Assembly (NCBI GenBank): GCA_029339195.1
Contig: JAPTJF010000233.1
Location: 1 to 64,000, forward strand
Source of the DNA: Micractinium sp. NFX-FRZ
Lineage: Eukaryota > Chlorophyta > Trebouxiophyceae > Chlorellales > Chlorellaceae
Length of the DNA stretch: 64,000 nucleotides
Direction: 5' to 3'
The notes under the pieces were generated by a model. That model was not told the origin of the DNA. It made no database searches and saw only the letters and a program-made list of their open reading frames with translations. Of this stretch, positions 24,201-36,330 are shown piece by piece. Positions within the stretch are counted from its first letter, which is position 1. Each line of letters opens with the position of its first letter. Made by a program: the position numbers and the translations under genes.

Positions 24201-27200
24201 TACAGTCGGTTGTTGGGCCTTTCTCGGGGGGCGGTGCAAGGCAGGGCGGGTTCAGCATGCAGCGGCCCATTGAGACAGCCTTGTTTTGAGGCGCTGCTCG
24301 TGCTCGGGCACGCCGGTGCACAGCAGTGCAGGGACTGCTCGGAGCACAGAGGTTGAGCCTTGAGTTTGGCCCTGGTTTGTGAGCTCGGCGCACCTGCCAT
24401 GCTTGAGATGCCAAACTGCTCTTCCCAACCCCTGCCGTCCCACATGCATCACACCCAGTGCAAGTGCTGAAGCGCTGCAGGATCAGCGCCTGCCCTGCGT
24501 GTGTATCCACCCTCCTGTCCCCTCCCCGCCCCGGCTGCAGAACTACCAGAAGCACATCGACGACTACACCGTGGCAGCCGATGTGGTGGCTGACCTGGAG
24601 AAGAAGATGTCTGACTGCTCCGACCCCACCGTGCTGGCCGCGCTGTCGGCCAAGCTGGCAGAGGCGCAGCAGGCGCAGCTGGCGGTCCAGGTGAGCCCCA
24701 CGTGTGTGTGTGTGTGTGCAGTTGGGTTGGTGGGGCATGCTCTGACTGCACAGCTCCTGCCAACCCCGCAGTTGCCTCCGATTAGCCCACGCTGCCTCAT
24801 TCTTGTTGCTGAGCTGGCACGGCCTCCCTTCCCTTGCCACCAAGCGGCCTGCTGACAGCCGCTTCCCCGACTCAACACCCATGCAGGACACGGCTAAGGC
24901 TGCCCGCATCAAGCACGAGGAGCTGGAGGCCCGGCTGGCTGTCATCGTGTTCTACTTTGGGTGCGTAGGCAGCCTGGGTGGGGAGGTGAGTGTGGCCTTG
25001 GGTGGATGTGGTGCTGGCTGGGCGAGGTCTGGCCGCTTTGCCATGCGCCCCCTTCACCGGCGTGGCTCTCACTCACTTCCTTTCCTGCAGCAACCCCGCA
25101 CACAGCGCCGCTTTCCAGCTGGACGTGTCCGGCATGCCCGCGGCGCGGGGCCTGGATGTGGCCACTGCACCCACGCCGGACAACTACAACCCGGTGGCCA
25201 TGCAGTCTGGGTGAGTCACCCATTGGGAAGGAGCAGAGTGGTGCGGGTGAGGTCTGGGTCTGTGGCCACGGTCGGGTGTGGGACAGGCCGGCGCCCTGGC
25301 TTTTGCGTGTAGGCCCTCGGCTGCATGCCTACATGCGGACCAGTCAGCCTGCGCCTCACACTCCCCCGTCCAGCTTCACCCACTTACATGGGGTGCCATG
25401 TTTGCGCGTGCCACCCTCCTTGCGCAGGTGGCACCAGATGGAGGCGGCTCGCCTGGTGCCCGGCTTCCTTGGGATGTGCCTCATCGGCTCAAACATGCCA
25501 GGCTTCCTCTATGGTGCGCCTGTGTGCTCTTTGAGCTGAGAGAGGGATGCCGTGCTGTGCCCAAAGGGCAAGTTCTCTCTGTAGGGTGTGCATGGCATGG
25601 CTGCGTGCATGTGTTGCTGCCCAACTGCCCCTCCCCCGCTGCTGCCATTGCAATGGGCTGGGGACGGCTTGGGTGCCTCCCACCTGCCCCAACCTGCCTT
25701 GCCCCATCTGCGCAGGCGGCTTCAACATGGCGGTCATCTCCCACTGCGGCTTCGACGTGCCCCAGTCCAACAGCACCCTGCTACCCATCTTTGCCGGCAA
25801 CTTTGACGTACGGGAGGCAGAGGCGCTGATCCCCCCCGGCTTGGGCGGCATCTGCGGCGACGACATCTCTGGAGCCCTGCTGCGCTCGCTGCTGACCTCC
25901 TTCCTCCCCACCCTGCTCATCGTGCTGTTCAACGAGTTCTTCCTGCCCTGGGCTACCGCCCTGCTGGTCAAGGTGAGGCGCTCAGCACGGCACGGCCGTC
26001 ACCTCTCAGCCCCTGGCTGCGGGAGCGGTGCCGCGGCGTGCAAGGCGGCGGTGGATGCGGCTGCGCCCGCACCACTGCTCCCCTGCCCCGCCCTGGCCAC
26101 CACGTGCTGGAAGGCTGCCTCCCCACCTCTCCCACGCCCCGTCTCCCCACCCTTCCTCGCAGATGGGCGGCCAGGGCCTGGACAGGCGCAAGGTGGAGCT
26201 GCAGGTGGCCACCTGGCTCTTCTGGTACGCCGTCTGCTTCATTGGCATCAACAACGTCACCGTTGGCTCGCCCGTCAACGTGGCACTGGAGTTCAACAAC
26301 ATCACAGGTGCGCGGGCCTGGTGGAGAGCTGGGTGGCAGTGCGGTGTGTGGCGGGCAGCAAGCAACATGGCAGCGCACGCTTGCGGCAGATGCTTTTGAG
26401 TGGGGCATCACGTTATGGTGGCGGCTGCCCCGCTGCGCCTTCAATCCATGCTTGCAGCACGGCTGGTGCCGGCAGCTGCATCGCACTCTGAGCCTCACCA
26501 AGCCCGCCCCTGCCCACCCTCCTGCTTGATCGCCGCAGAGGAGCAAGAGCAGAACCTGGTGATGGTGCTGGGCAACTGCATCCTCTACGCCCAGTACTAC
26601 TTCTGGGAGAACGCCATCATGCGCCTGCTGGTACTGATGTCCTGGAAGCTGCTCAGCACAGCCATCCGCACGCGTGACTTCCTGGTCGCCTCCCTGGCCG
26701 TGCCGTGCGGGCTGGCTCTGGTCGTCTCCGTGGTGGTGGCCGTGGTGGTGGCGCTGGTCACCACCCCCCTTGTCTGGGTGCTGTACCACGCGGGTACGCT
26801 TCCTGCCTCTGGGCGGCACCACACATGGTTGAACCTCGCTGCTGCCAGTGTCGCAGGCTGTGGTGGCACAATGCCTGCTCCCGCAGCAACTCCAGCGCCC
26901 CACTTGCCTTGACCCCCACATCTTGCAACTGCCCATGCAGGCGCAATCTGCCAGCAGCCGCGGGACTGGTTCTGCTGGGTGGTCGTCAGCCCCCCGGAGG
27001 CGGTGTTCCGCTGGGCTGTGGGCCGCTACGCCGCAACCTGCAGTGAGCCCGCCACCTGGCTGCTTCCTGCTGCGTGTTCACTGGCACTGCATGCACTAGC
27101 AGAACGAATGTGGCAGCTCCTGCAAGCACCTGCACTCTGGCCCTGACTCAGCACGCACGCCCCCTCGGAACTCCTCGTGGGGCCTCCCCCTTCGCCCCCA

Positions 27201-28600
27201 TGCAGAGCGCTTCAAGATCACCACCTATGCCGACGGTGCCAAGGAGCTGCAGAAGATTCACTCCGCCGAGCTGCTGGGCATGTGTGGTGAGCCTGTGGAG
27301 AGGTGGGGGTGGCGTTCACTGGGAGGCGGGGGCAAAGGCGACTGGCGTGTGCAGACTGTCTGCTTGGCCGGAGGCTGTTGCATGCTCCCGTGCGCTCCGC
27401 TCGCCCTTGCACGCTGCTACGATGACTGTTTGAGTGGACTCCTCCTTTCTGCCCTCCCTGCCCCCTGCAGACCAGCTGGTCTTCATCAGCGCCAAGTCCG
27501 CCGTGTTCATCAACCCCCCCGCCTTCTTCGTGCTGCTGTTTTGCCAACACGTCCTCTTTCACGTCTCCCGCTACCAGCTCACGTGAGTCTGCCAGCCAGG
27601 CTCCCAGGGACGGGTGGTGTGCTTCACGCCGCACCGTGCTGTGCAGCAGCTGCTGTGCGTGCTGCTGCCCTCTGATGACCGCTGCTTTCCGTGCTGCAGC
27701 TGTGCTGTGCTGTGCTGTGCTGTGCTGTCTGGCCGCACAGTCACGCACCGCGACGTGCACCGGGCCTCACCAGCCGCTACCAGTAGCCCCCGGCTGCCGC
27801 CCTCTCCTTGCTGACAGTTCACACCCACCGCCTCTCCCCCCTACAGCTACCACTACGATGTGGTGGAGATCCAGCACTTTGGCGGCTGGACCGCGTGGTT
27901 TGTGAACATCGAGGTGCTGACCTCCCTGTGGGCGCTGACCGTCACGCTGTTTGCCGTGCTGGCCAAGGGCGGCACCCAGTGGCAGGCGGCCATGATTGTG
28001 CTGGCCGCCATCTGGCGCCTGATGGACCACATGTGCGTGACATGGGGAGACTGTGGTTTTGCTGATTGTGGGAGGTGAAACGGCTTCCTGCCATCCCCTG
28101 CCACCCCTCCCTCGCCTGCCTGTGCACCTGGCTGGCCTACTGACCTGCTCCGCCCCTGCCGGACGCTCTGAACTCAGCAGAGCTTTTGTGCCCGCCCCTC
28201 TCGCCCCCTCCCCTGCAGCAACCTGCTCCCCGACATCATCAAGCTGCGGGAGCTGCCCTTTGTGCTGGCGGTGCAGCGGCTGGGCTTCCTGGCGCCGCTC
28301 CTGCGCCCCTCAGCCTGCAAGCGTGCCTATGAGCCCAAGGAGATGCGGCAGATGCGGGAGATCACCAGCAGCCCCCCGCCCATCCACCGCCGCAGCCTCA
28401 CCCCGCTGAACAGCCCCCCGCTGGGCCAGCTGCGCGGCACACCCCGCCCGCTGGCGGCCCAGGACGAGAATGCCCCCGCCAGCATTGAGCTGGCACGCGC
28501 AGAGGCGGGGCACGGCTCGGGACCGCGCTCCTCCGCCCGCCGCCGGCACCGCAGCACTGTTGCCCAGCCGCAGGCCATGCGCCCCCTGCACTTTGCCTGA
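21282..28600 (+). CDS. OSCA/CSC1/TMEM63-like (DUF221) membrane protein
   Basis: Twenty-four exons between 21282 and 28600 join in phase to 1052 residues. An N-terminal hydrophobic signal (LAVLAVLAVLLASARAQ) is followed by a membrane helix starting at TKVVALLGCVLLAFFLAGVV and two more (ILSGHAVYSAI region and WWVCAAVLMAAVV). A long cytoplasmic loop carries a helical, charged segment (HIDDYTVAADVVADLEKKM). The C-terminal membrane block includes LPTLLIVLFNEFFLPW, WLFWYAVCFIGINNV, GLALVVSVVVAVVVALV and RYQLTYHYDVVEIQHFGG, an arrangement like the DUF221 core of OSCA/TMEM63 mechanosensitive, osmosensitive cation channels. The tail is basic and Pro/Ser-rich. One intron, after 22942, uses a GC donor. 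The assignment is by pattern. A distant relative or another multi-pass transporter is possible. Confidence 0.65.
27701..27728. repeat. (TGTGC)n run in an intron
   Basis: About five to six tandem TGTGC units in the second-to-last but one intron of the OSCA-like gene (intron 27583-27846). Confidence 0.7.
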
Positions 28601-30787
28601 GGCACGCCGCTTGCCGCAGGCTGCCTGTTGCGCCGGCCGAGTGCACCTGCCAGCTTCGCTGGCTGCCGGCCTCCACTGTTCCCCAACAGCTGCTGCCAGC
28701 TGCCCCCGCTACCGCGCCCCTCACCTGCTGCGCCGGCGACGGGACGCACTCACGGCCGCCTGCTCAGCTGCCCCCTTCTGCTGGAAGCGGCTGCCAGCTG
28801 GCCCATTAGCATGTTGTTGGGCTGCGCCCTCCATGCCTTGCTGGCGGCTCGCACGGCCTGCATCCAGAGCCGTCCTCGTCAGCAGCAGCCGGTGCTGCTG
28901 GCGCCTCCACCCTACCCGCTGAGCCTGCGCTCGCGGCCTACTGCAGCCTGCCACACCCCCTGAGCGCCCTCTGCGATGCGCCAGCGCGGCTTGGCCGCCG
29001 CCGCACAAGCGACTCTGCCTGTGGCGCACCCTATCCGTGACGAGCGCCTCCCCTGTCCCTCAACCCTATGTGACCAGACGCTGGCTCTTGCCAGCAAACC
29101 CACCCTGATGTGCAGCCGCCCCTGGTCCGGCTCCTGGGATCCAGCCCTTCTTGTGCGCCGCTTGAATGGCCACAGGTGCCCGATCCCCTCCGCTCCGTGC
29201 CGTACGCCCTGCCCCTGCTCGTCCACCATCTGAACCAACCCTTGAGATTCAACCTGCCAGTTTTTGACTTATCACTCTCCCTCTCTTGCTCTCAGTGACA
29301 CCCCTCCTGCCATTGTGTGTGCTTTGCCACGCTACCCTACCTCGTTCCCTCTGTGACGCCCCACCCTTGCCGTGGCCCGGAGAGGTGCATGCGCTGCGGT
29401 GCACTCCTTACATGACCCTCCTCCTGTTGCACCCTGCAATTTCTTTGTGCTTCCCTGATCCTTACGCCTCCCCCTTCTTTCTGGGAGCTTTGCGCTGACA
29501 TCGTCACCCCAGCGTTCATGTGGTACAGATGCTGTCCACACAACCTCGCTTGCCCCATACAGATGTACCATACTCGCTCTGCCGCCGCTGTTGACACGGC
29601 TGGCAAGCTAAATGTGACTGTGTAAAACACATACTGGCCTCCAGATGTACTGTATCGTCGTTGGCACGGGGAAAAGTCCAGGAGAGGTGGCCTGATCCAC
29701 CCCAGCGGTCGGTGCGCCACCCCACTGCACCGCCCATCCCTCAGCGCGCATTGGCCCGGCAGCCTGCTCATTGAAGTGAGCCCCCCCATGCAAGCAGTGT
29801 GACTGGCAGGAAAGCACATGGCTGGGACACAGGGGTGGCCGGCCAGCAGTGCAGTGGCAAGAGGATAGAGGCAGCACCTTGGATAACACACCATCCTGCT
29901 GGACACCACCGGTACGATGCCACTGCTGCTCCAGATGTGTGCTGGATTGCAGCGCCGCTGGGCGTACGCGTGCTCAAGGGGGCTTACACAACAGGGCATG
30001 CGCCCTGAACCAGTGGGCCACAAATCGGCCACCCAGCAGCAAAGACAGGCACACGTGTGAAGAAAGCATTTCGCCACATGCCGCGCACAGAACGACTGCA
30101 AGCAGCCTGCCTGTGCCTCCCGCCGCTGCCCCCGCCAGCAAGTCATGAACTCACCAGGGCTGCCAAGCCTGAAGGAATGGCCGCTAGTGCTATGAACGCG
30201 GCAGGCTGCCATGCACGATGATGCGAGGGTCCCATACAGTGCAGTGCAGGAGAGAAGGCCCCCCTGCCACTGCCTGCCTGCCGGGTGGACGTGACGGCGC
30301 CAGCTGCAGTGGGCTGCCAGTTTGCGGTAGGGTTGCAATGCGTTGCGGGCCCGCATCTTCTTTGACGACCTGCATTGTGCTAGTTCCTAGAAGGTGTGTG
30401 GCGACGCGCCAGCAGCGAAGCGCCAGGAACAAGCGGGCCTGTGGCGGCAGCAACAAGGCAAGTGCTACAAGCACGACTAGTTGCATCCTATGAGAAGCAT
30501 GCACAGTTCTGTGATGGTATTGCCTTGGTGACGCATTGTCGGAACCTGTGCAGTAGATCAGGTAGCCTCGGTGGGCAGCAGTGATCCGTGGAAGGGCAGC
30601 CTGCGCCGCGGTCGGGCGGCGGCATGAAGTGTCACACACTGCGCTTCCCGGAGTTGTTTGACTTGCTTCCCTACGAATCTGCAGCTTGTTCCACACACAT
30701 TTTGCGCGCGCTTTGCGCTATAGGAGGCGCTGCCGGCTTCGCCTCTGTCGGCAGGCCCTGTGTCGGACATCCGCGTGCGATCTACAT
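28601..30787. other. Intergenic interval with a repeat copy
   Basis: No gene found in 2.2 kb. The first 700 bp are pyrimidine-rich. The first TGTAA after the OSCA-like stop is only at 29621-29625, about 1 kb away, so either the 3' UTR is long or a variant signal is used. Copy B of the dispersed repeat occupies 29791-30136. The last 600 bp precede the FAD oxidoreductase and show only spurious short open frames. Confidence 0.4.
29791..30136 (-). repeat. Dispersed repeat, copy B (inverted)
   Basis: Read on the minus strand, this matches 12243-12572 over its full length at about 90% by eye. It has a roughly 18-base insertion relative to copy A near 29970. Homology stops sharply at both ends (GGCGGGGGCAGCGGCGGG side and CACTGCTTGCA side), which suggests a discrete mobile or retroposed unit. 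Confidence 0.75.
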
Positions 30788-33700
30788 ATGCTTTCGGCGT
30801 CTCTACAACGGCTGCCGCAAATTTGTGGCGGCAGCAGGCCCCATGCAAGGCGGGCTTGCTCCCCAGCTTATGCCACAGCGGCTCCAGGCGCCCCCGAGAG
30901 GGCGCACACCGACGGAGCAGCTCCCAAGCAGCGTCGCAAGCCGCAAGGGCAGCGGCGCGGCGGAACAGGCGGCAGGGGCGGCGGCGGCGGGAGGCCCGCG
31001 GGCGGTAGCGGCAGCGGCGGCAGCACCCCTGCTAGCACGTGGTGCGAGGTGGAGAGCGCCCCTGCCTGGCGGGTGTTCGGCGTGAATGTCCCAGCCGATC
31101 AAGACCCTGGCAAGGACGAGTACGGGGTGCACCCAGCTCTGCTGGCTGCCATCTCCAAGAAGGTCAGCGTGCGCAGCGGCGACGACTGGGAGCCGCTGCC
31201 AGCCGAGGCTGTGCGGGTGGTGCGCAAGTCGTTTGACGCGCGCACGAGCAAGGGAGGCGACCCGGCCAGGTAAGGCACTGGATGGAGGGCAGAATACAGG
31301 GCCAAGCAGAGTGGCTGCCCCTGAGCAGCGCCACGCTGGTGCCCACGGCCGCCCCCTCCATGCTTCGCACCCCGTGCTTGTGCCGCCCTCGTGCCGATTG
31401 CTGGCTGAATCACGTACCTGCCCTGCCCCCCAGCGTTACTCTGCTGCCCTTTGCTGGCTACCTGAACCGCCCACTTGTCCTGGTATGTGTTTCTGTGTGC
31501 TGCAGCGGCAAGGCGTGGGCGTACTTGGTTGATGTGGAGTCTGCTGCCCTGGCAGCGGCAGGCGTGAAGCGGTTGCAGGACAAGCCGGGCCTCCAGGAGC
31601 GGCAGCAGCAGCTGCAGGAGCCGCCTGCCCTGCTGGATGCAGCCAGTGACGGCGGCAGCGCCAGCAGCAGGGGCAGCAGCGGCGGCAAGCAGGAGGCTGT
31701 GGTGGTGGTGGGCGGCGGGCCGGCGGGGCTGTTTGCGGCTTTGGAGCTGGCAGAGGCGGGAATCAAGGTGTGCTTGGGAGGGTGGGTGACATGGCTGTGT
31801 GGGGTGTGTGGGGTGGGCGGGGTGGTGGACGGGAGGGCGGGTGGTGCCATGAGGCTGCTGCTGCTGCTGCCGCTGTCCTGCACGCCCGCAGTGCTGCCTC
31901 GGCTGCTGTGCACCCGCGCACTGCCCTGCAGTTCCTTTGCTGCGCCTCAACCACACAGACTGTTGCCGCCCTGCCCTGTGCATATGCCTGCCTTTCTTGT
32001 CACACACTTACCTGCTGCCCCTGCTGCACCCCTGCAGGTGGTCCTGCTGGAGCGTGGCCAGCCTGTGGAGGTGCGGGGCAAGGACATTGGCGCGCTGTTT
32101 GTGAGGCGGCACGTGAACCCGGAGTCCAACCTGTGCTACGGGGAGGGAGGCGCAGGTGGGGGCCAGGGCTAGCGTGGAATGGAACAGTTGGGCAATGGTG
32201 GGGTGAAGCGTTGGCTGTTCAAATGTCCAACCTGTGCTATGGGGAGGGAGACGCAGGTGGGGGCCTGGGGGGTGGCTAGCTTGTGACTGGTCGTGTCGGC
32301 GTGAGTGCTCAGGAGAGAGGCGCGCAATGTGTGCAGTGTTGTATTGTCATGCCAGGGGCGCATGGTGTTGCGCGTTGCTGGGGAGGGCCGCAGTTGGTGC
32401 AAAAGGAAGGCCGCGCCTTTCCTGACCCCCCCTTCCTACGACTGCCAACCCCCCGCTCCGCTGTTTGGCAGCCCTCCTCTCACTCTGACATTCGCCAAAC
32501 TGACCTGCCCCTGCTGTGCAGGCACCTGGAGCGACGGCAAGCTGACCACCCGCATCGGGCGCAACAGCGACCCCGTGCGGCAGGTGCTCAACACGCTCTA
32601 CCGATTTGGAGCGCCCGAGGTGGGTGCAGCACATACACTTGTGCCGCTGACCCGTACAACCCCTGCCAACCGGCCATACCCTTGCCCACTGCGATGACCA
32701 TCAGGGAGACGACCACTCAGCGTGCCCGAGCTGTCAGCTGGGCACGTTTGCAAATGCCAAAGGCGGCCAGCAACGGGGGTGCATTTAGCAAGGGAGCGGC
32801 ACCGCACCTGCACCATTGGTCGCTTGGTGACTCCCCCCCACCCTCTAGCGCGCCTGTGCCCTACAGAGCGTGCTGGTGTCTGGCAAGCCGCACCTGGGCA
32901 CGGACCGGCTGGTGCGCATCCTCAAGGCCTTCAGGTGAGCTGCTGCGCCTGCTGGATTGGAAGAGTGTGGGTGTGGGCTGGCTGTGGGCCACGGCGCGAC
33001 TGCTGCAGGGTATTAGCACCTTGCGGTAGGTTTCTGCGGGTGGCTGACATCTGCTGGCCAAGGTGCCATTACTGAGCGCACAACGTTTGACATGGGCAGG
33101 AAAGACATGCAGGCCCTGGCAGCGGGAGTCATGAGAGGCCCCTCCTTGCCAAGGGTGCGGCACCCATCGCCCTGACCAGTCCCCACCTTCCCCTGCCCGC
33201 CCTGCCCTGCCCTGCCCCCCTACCCCCCACCACTCAGGGAGTACCTCGTCTCTCTGGGCTGTGAGGTGCGCTTTGGGACGCGCGTGGAGGACGTTGTCCT
33301 GCAGAGCGGCCGCCTGACGGGCGTGCGGCTGACAGGTGGGGCCAGCGGGGGTTCGGGGCAGGGTGGAAGTACCAGGAGGGTTGAGGGGCTGAGTGCTGCC
33401 TGAAGTCTTGTCCAGCCCGCTGCTGATCAGCAGCCACTTGCTTCAAGCTTCATCGCAAAGCCGTGCTTATGGTCGACACTGCCTGCCCCCTTGTGCAAAC
33501 ACACGCACGCAGACGGCTCCACCGTCCCCGCCTCACGCGTCGTCCTGGCGCCCGGGCACTCGGCGCGCGACCTGTACCGGGCGCTGGTTCACCACGACAT
33601 CGCCATCACTCCCAAGCCCTTTGCCATGGGCTTCCGGTGAGGCAGGCAGCTTGGCCTGCCGCATGCTCAGGCTGCCCCCCTGGAGTAGCACAGCACATGA

Positions 33701-35903
33701 TCTATGCCACCGGGCGTCCACGTTCCACAACCTGCATCAACGGCGGAGTGATGACGGCTAGTAGCCTGCCTAGTATCCGCCTGCTCGCCTGCCCAGCGCG
33801 CTGTCCCCCGCTCCCCCTCTTTCCCACGCCTCCTCCACTCCCATCTCCACCCCCACTTACCGCCCCACCCCCCCGCAGCATTGAGCACCCCCAGGAGCTC
33901 ATCAACCAGCTGCAGTACGGGCAGGAAGATGCAGAGCAGGTGGGTAAGGTCACGGGTGCAGTACGGGACCGAGCATGTGGGGCAGGTCGGTGGGGTGCCT
34001 CCTGTTAGTGCGGGCATGCTGGCCTGGGGGCTGCGAGAAGGGTGCCGATGCTGTCACCCGTGTCTTGTTTGGAGCAACATGTGCCAAAGATGTGCCATAC
34101 CCAACCTGACGCCCACCCTCTGCACAGGGATTACATATAGGTGTTAATTCCTTGCCTCACCTGCCTGCCTGCCTGCCCGCCTGGCACCTGTGTGGGTGCA
34201 TCTCGCAGGTCCAGCGAGGCAAGGGGCGGTACCCGGTGGCCGAGTACCGCCTGGCCGCTGAGATCAGCGCAGCAGCCGCAGCGCAGGCAGCGGCGGCTGC
34301 GGCGGGCGCGGCACCCGATGGCAGCGCCTTCACAGATGACTGGTACCAGCCGCTGCTGGCAACAGCCGGGGGCGCAAGTGGGGCGGAGGCGGCGAGGGGT
34401 GTCTACTCGTTCTGCATGTGCCCTGGCGGCCAGATTGTGCCCACCAGCACCAACGAGGAGGAGCTGTGCATCAACGGCATGAGCTTCAGCAGGTGGGGGT
34501 TGGGGTCAGGGTGGCGGTGGGAGGGGAGGTGTCAGGCGCATGCGGAGGCAAGGGGAGGTCGAGATTTGTCTTTGGCGGCTGTGCACAGGGAGACTGTGTG
34601 CATGGGATGTCACACCCATGCTGTCTCAGAGAATATGCACTGGCTGCATGAGACCCCGGCGGCGGTTCCACAGGCGTGTTCGCTTGGCACCCAAGTAGCG
34701 GTTGGCGAGTTGTCCCCCCTGTCAAGCCTCACACCCAAGTACCCCCACGCCTGCGCTTGCAGGCGCGACTCCAAGTGGGCCAACAGCGCCCTGGTGGCGG
34801 CGGTGCAGCCGGGGGACTGGGCGCACCTGGAGGCGCAGCACGGACCGCTGGCTGGCATGGCGCTGCAGCAGGAGGTGTGAGGGCGGGGGGTAGGGGGCGG
34901 GGGTTGCAGCCGGGGCAAGGGTGCAATGGAGCATGCACGCAGGGAGGCAGGCACGCACAGAGAACAGCCTCTGCCTGGTGTACCTGTGGTGTGCATTGTT
35001 TGGTGCTAGGTGCCCCTGCCCTCTGCTCATGGTCCAATCATGCAAACTGTGCCACCTTCATTGCAGTACGAGCGAGAGGCGGCGCAGCGCGGGGGCGGCG
35101 CCTTCGTGGTGCCAGCTCAGCGCGCGTCAGACTTCCTGGCAGGGCAGGTGTCCGGCGGCTCGCTGCCCACCTCATCTTATCGGTGCGTGCGGTGCTGAGC
35201 CTCACCTTTTCGGCACGGGGCACCGGCGTATGTGTGCTGTCGCCTGCTTTGTTGATGCTGCGTTGCCAAAGTACCCGCCAGGAATCTCATTTTAGTTCAC
35301 TCCTTCCCCTGCCCTTGTTGCAGGCTGGGCATCAAGGCTGCCCCCCTGCACGACTTCTACCCGCCCCACATGACCGCCGCCTTTGTGGCCGCCCTCACAC
35401 GCTTCCAGCGGCAGATGCCCGGCTTTGCCAGGTGGGAGGCGAGGAGGGCCAGGGGGGCACCTCCCGTGTGCAGCCGTTCTGTGCGCAGCAGTAGTGACAG
35501 ACCGTTTGTCCGGGCGCAGCTTTGTTGCACATCATCGACAGGTACTCCCTGCACATCAGTACCTTAGCAATGTGCACAAAGATGAAGCCCATGCTGTGCC
35601 TGCTGTGCTCAGCGCCTTCCACCGCCTCCCTTCCCATCCCCGCCCCGCAGCGACCAAGCACTGCTGCACGCAGCCGAGACGCGCACCAGCGCGCCCCTGC
35701 GCATCGACAGAGCACCCGACTCCCTTCAGAGTGTCACCCTGCCGGGGCTCTACCCCTGCGGGGAGGGCGCCGGCTATGCGGGCGGCATTGTCTCGTCAGC
35801 GGTGGACGGCCTGCGGGTGGGGGCCACAATTGTGGCGGAGCTGACGGGGCAGGCGAGCGGCATGCCTGATGCGGCGGCCTTCAAAGTGAAGGGAGGCTAC
35901 TGA
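30788..35903 (+). CDS. Plastid-type FAD/NAD(P)-binding oxidoreductase
   Basis: Thirteen exons from 30788 to 35903 join in phase to 727 residues. Exon ends are 31269, 31767, 32155, 32619, 32934, 33335, 33636, 33939, 34492, 34874, 35182, 35431 and the stop. The N-terminus (MLSASLQRLPQICGG, then Arg/Gly-rich) looks like an organelle transit peptide. The FAD-binding Rossmann motif VVVGGGPAGLFAALELAEAG lies near residue 226 and is followed by VVLLERG. The C-terminal FAD contact region is GLYPCGEGAGYAGGI. The middle (GTWSDGKLTTRIG, NPESNLCYGEGGA, KPHLGTDRLVRILKA) fits the COG2509 group of bacterial-type FAD dehydrogenases. In plants its relative PDE327 is needed for normal chloroplasts. The substrate of the family is not established. 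Intron 3 contains a copy of the end of exon 3. Confidence 0.85.
32125..32280 (+). repeat. Tandem copy of an exon end plus its splice donor
   Basis: The last part of exon 3 of the FAD gene and the start of intron 3 (32125-32175) recur 101 bp downstream at 32226-32280 at about 88% identity. The recurring piece spans TCCAACCTGTGCTA, the GGAGGGAG run and a GCAG/GTGGGGGCC donor. The intron therefore holds a second donor at 32257. Using it would add 101 nt with an early stop. Confidence 0.8.
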
Positions 35904-36330
35904 GCCAGGCCCCCAGCCTCAGCCTGAACGTATGAACCAACACCTACTCCCGTGCCGGGCACTGCGGTTGCCCAGTACTGCTGCACCCTGAGCATTTGCC
36001 CTGAACTTGTCCTGGAGTGCTGTTAAACGACAGCTTGCCTGCTACACCCTCGCGGGTGTGTATTTATAGCTGGCCCCGCAAACGTACAACGGCGGCGGGA
36101 GAGCAGGGGAGGGAGGAGCGGGGACCTGAACTTGAACAGACACCTGGAATGAAAGCGACAGGCAAAATCAGGATGAGGGGCCAGTAGTCGAGCAGAAGGC
36201 ACCAATGTGCAGATGATGAAATGGTTGACCGAGGGTGATGAAAGAAGCAACACGTGAAGGGAAGGTGGAGGGCATTTGGCATCTGGACCAGTTGGCGGCA
36301 GCTGGAGCGCAGCTGCAGGGGAACCCGGGT
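35904..36330. other. Convergent intergenic interval (FAD gene / NAR1)
   Basis: Holds both 3' UTRs. No exact TGTAA is present on either strand. The nearest variants are TGTTAA at 36018 on the plus strand and a TTGTAC on the minus strand (GTACAA near 36085). Confidence 0.4.
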
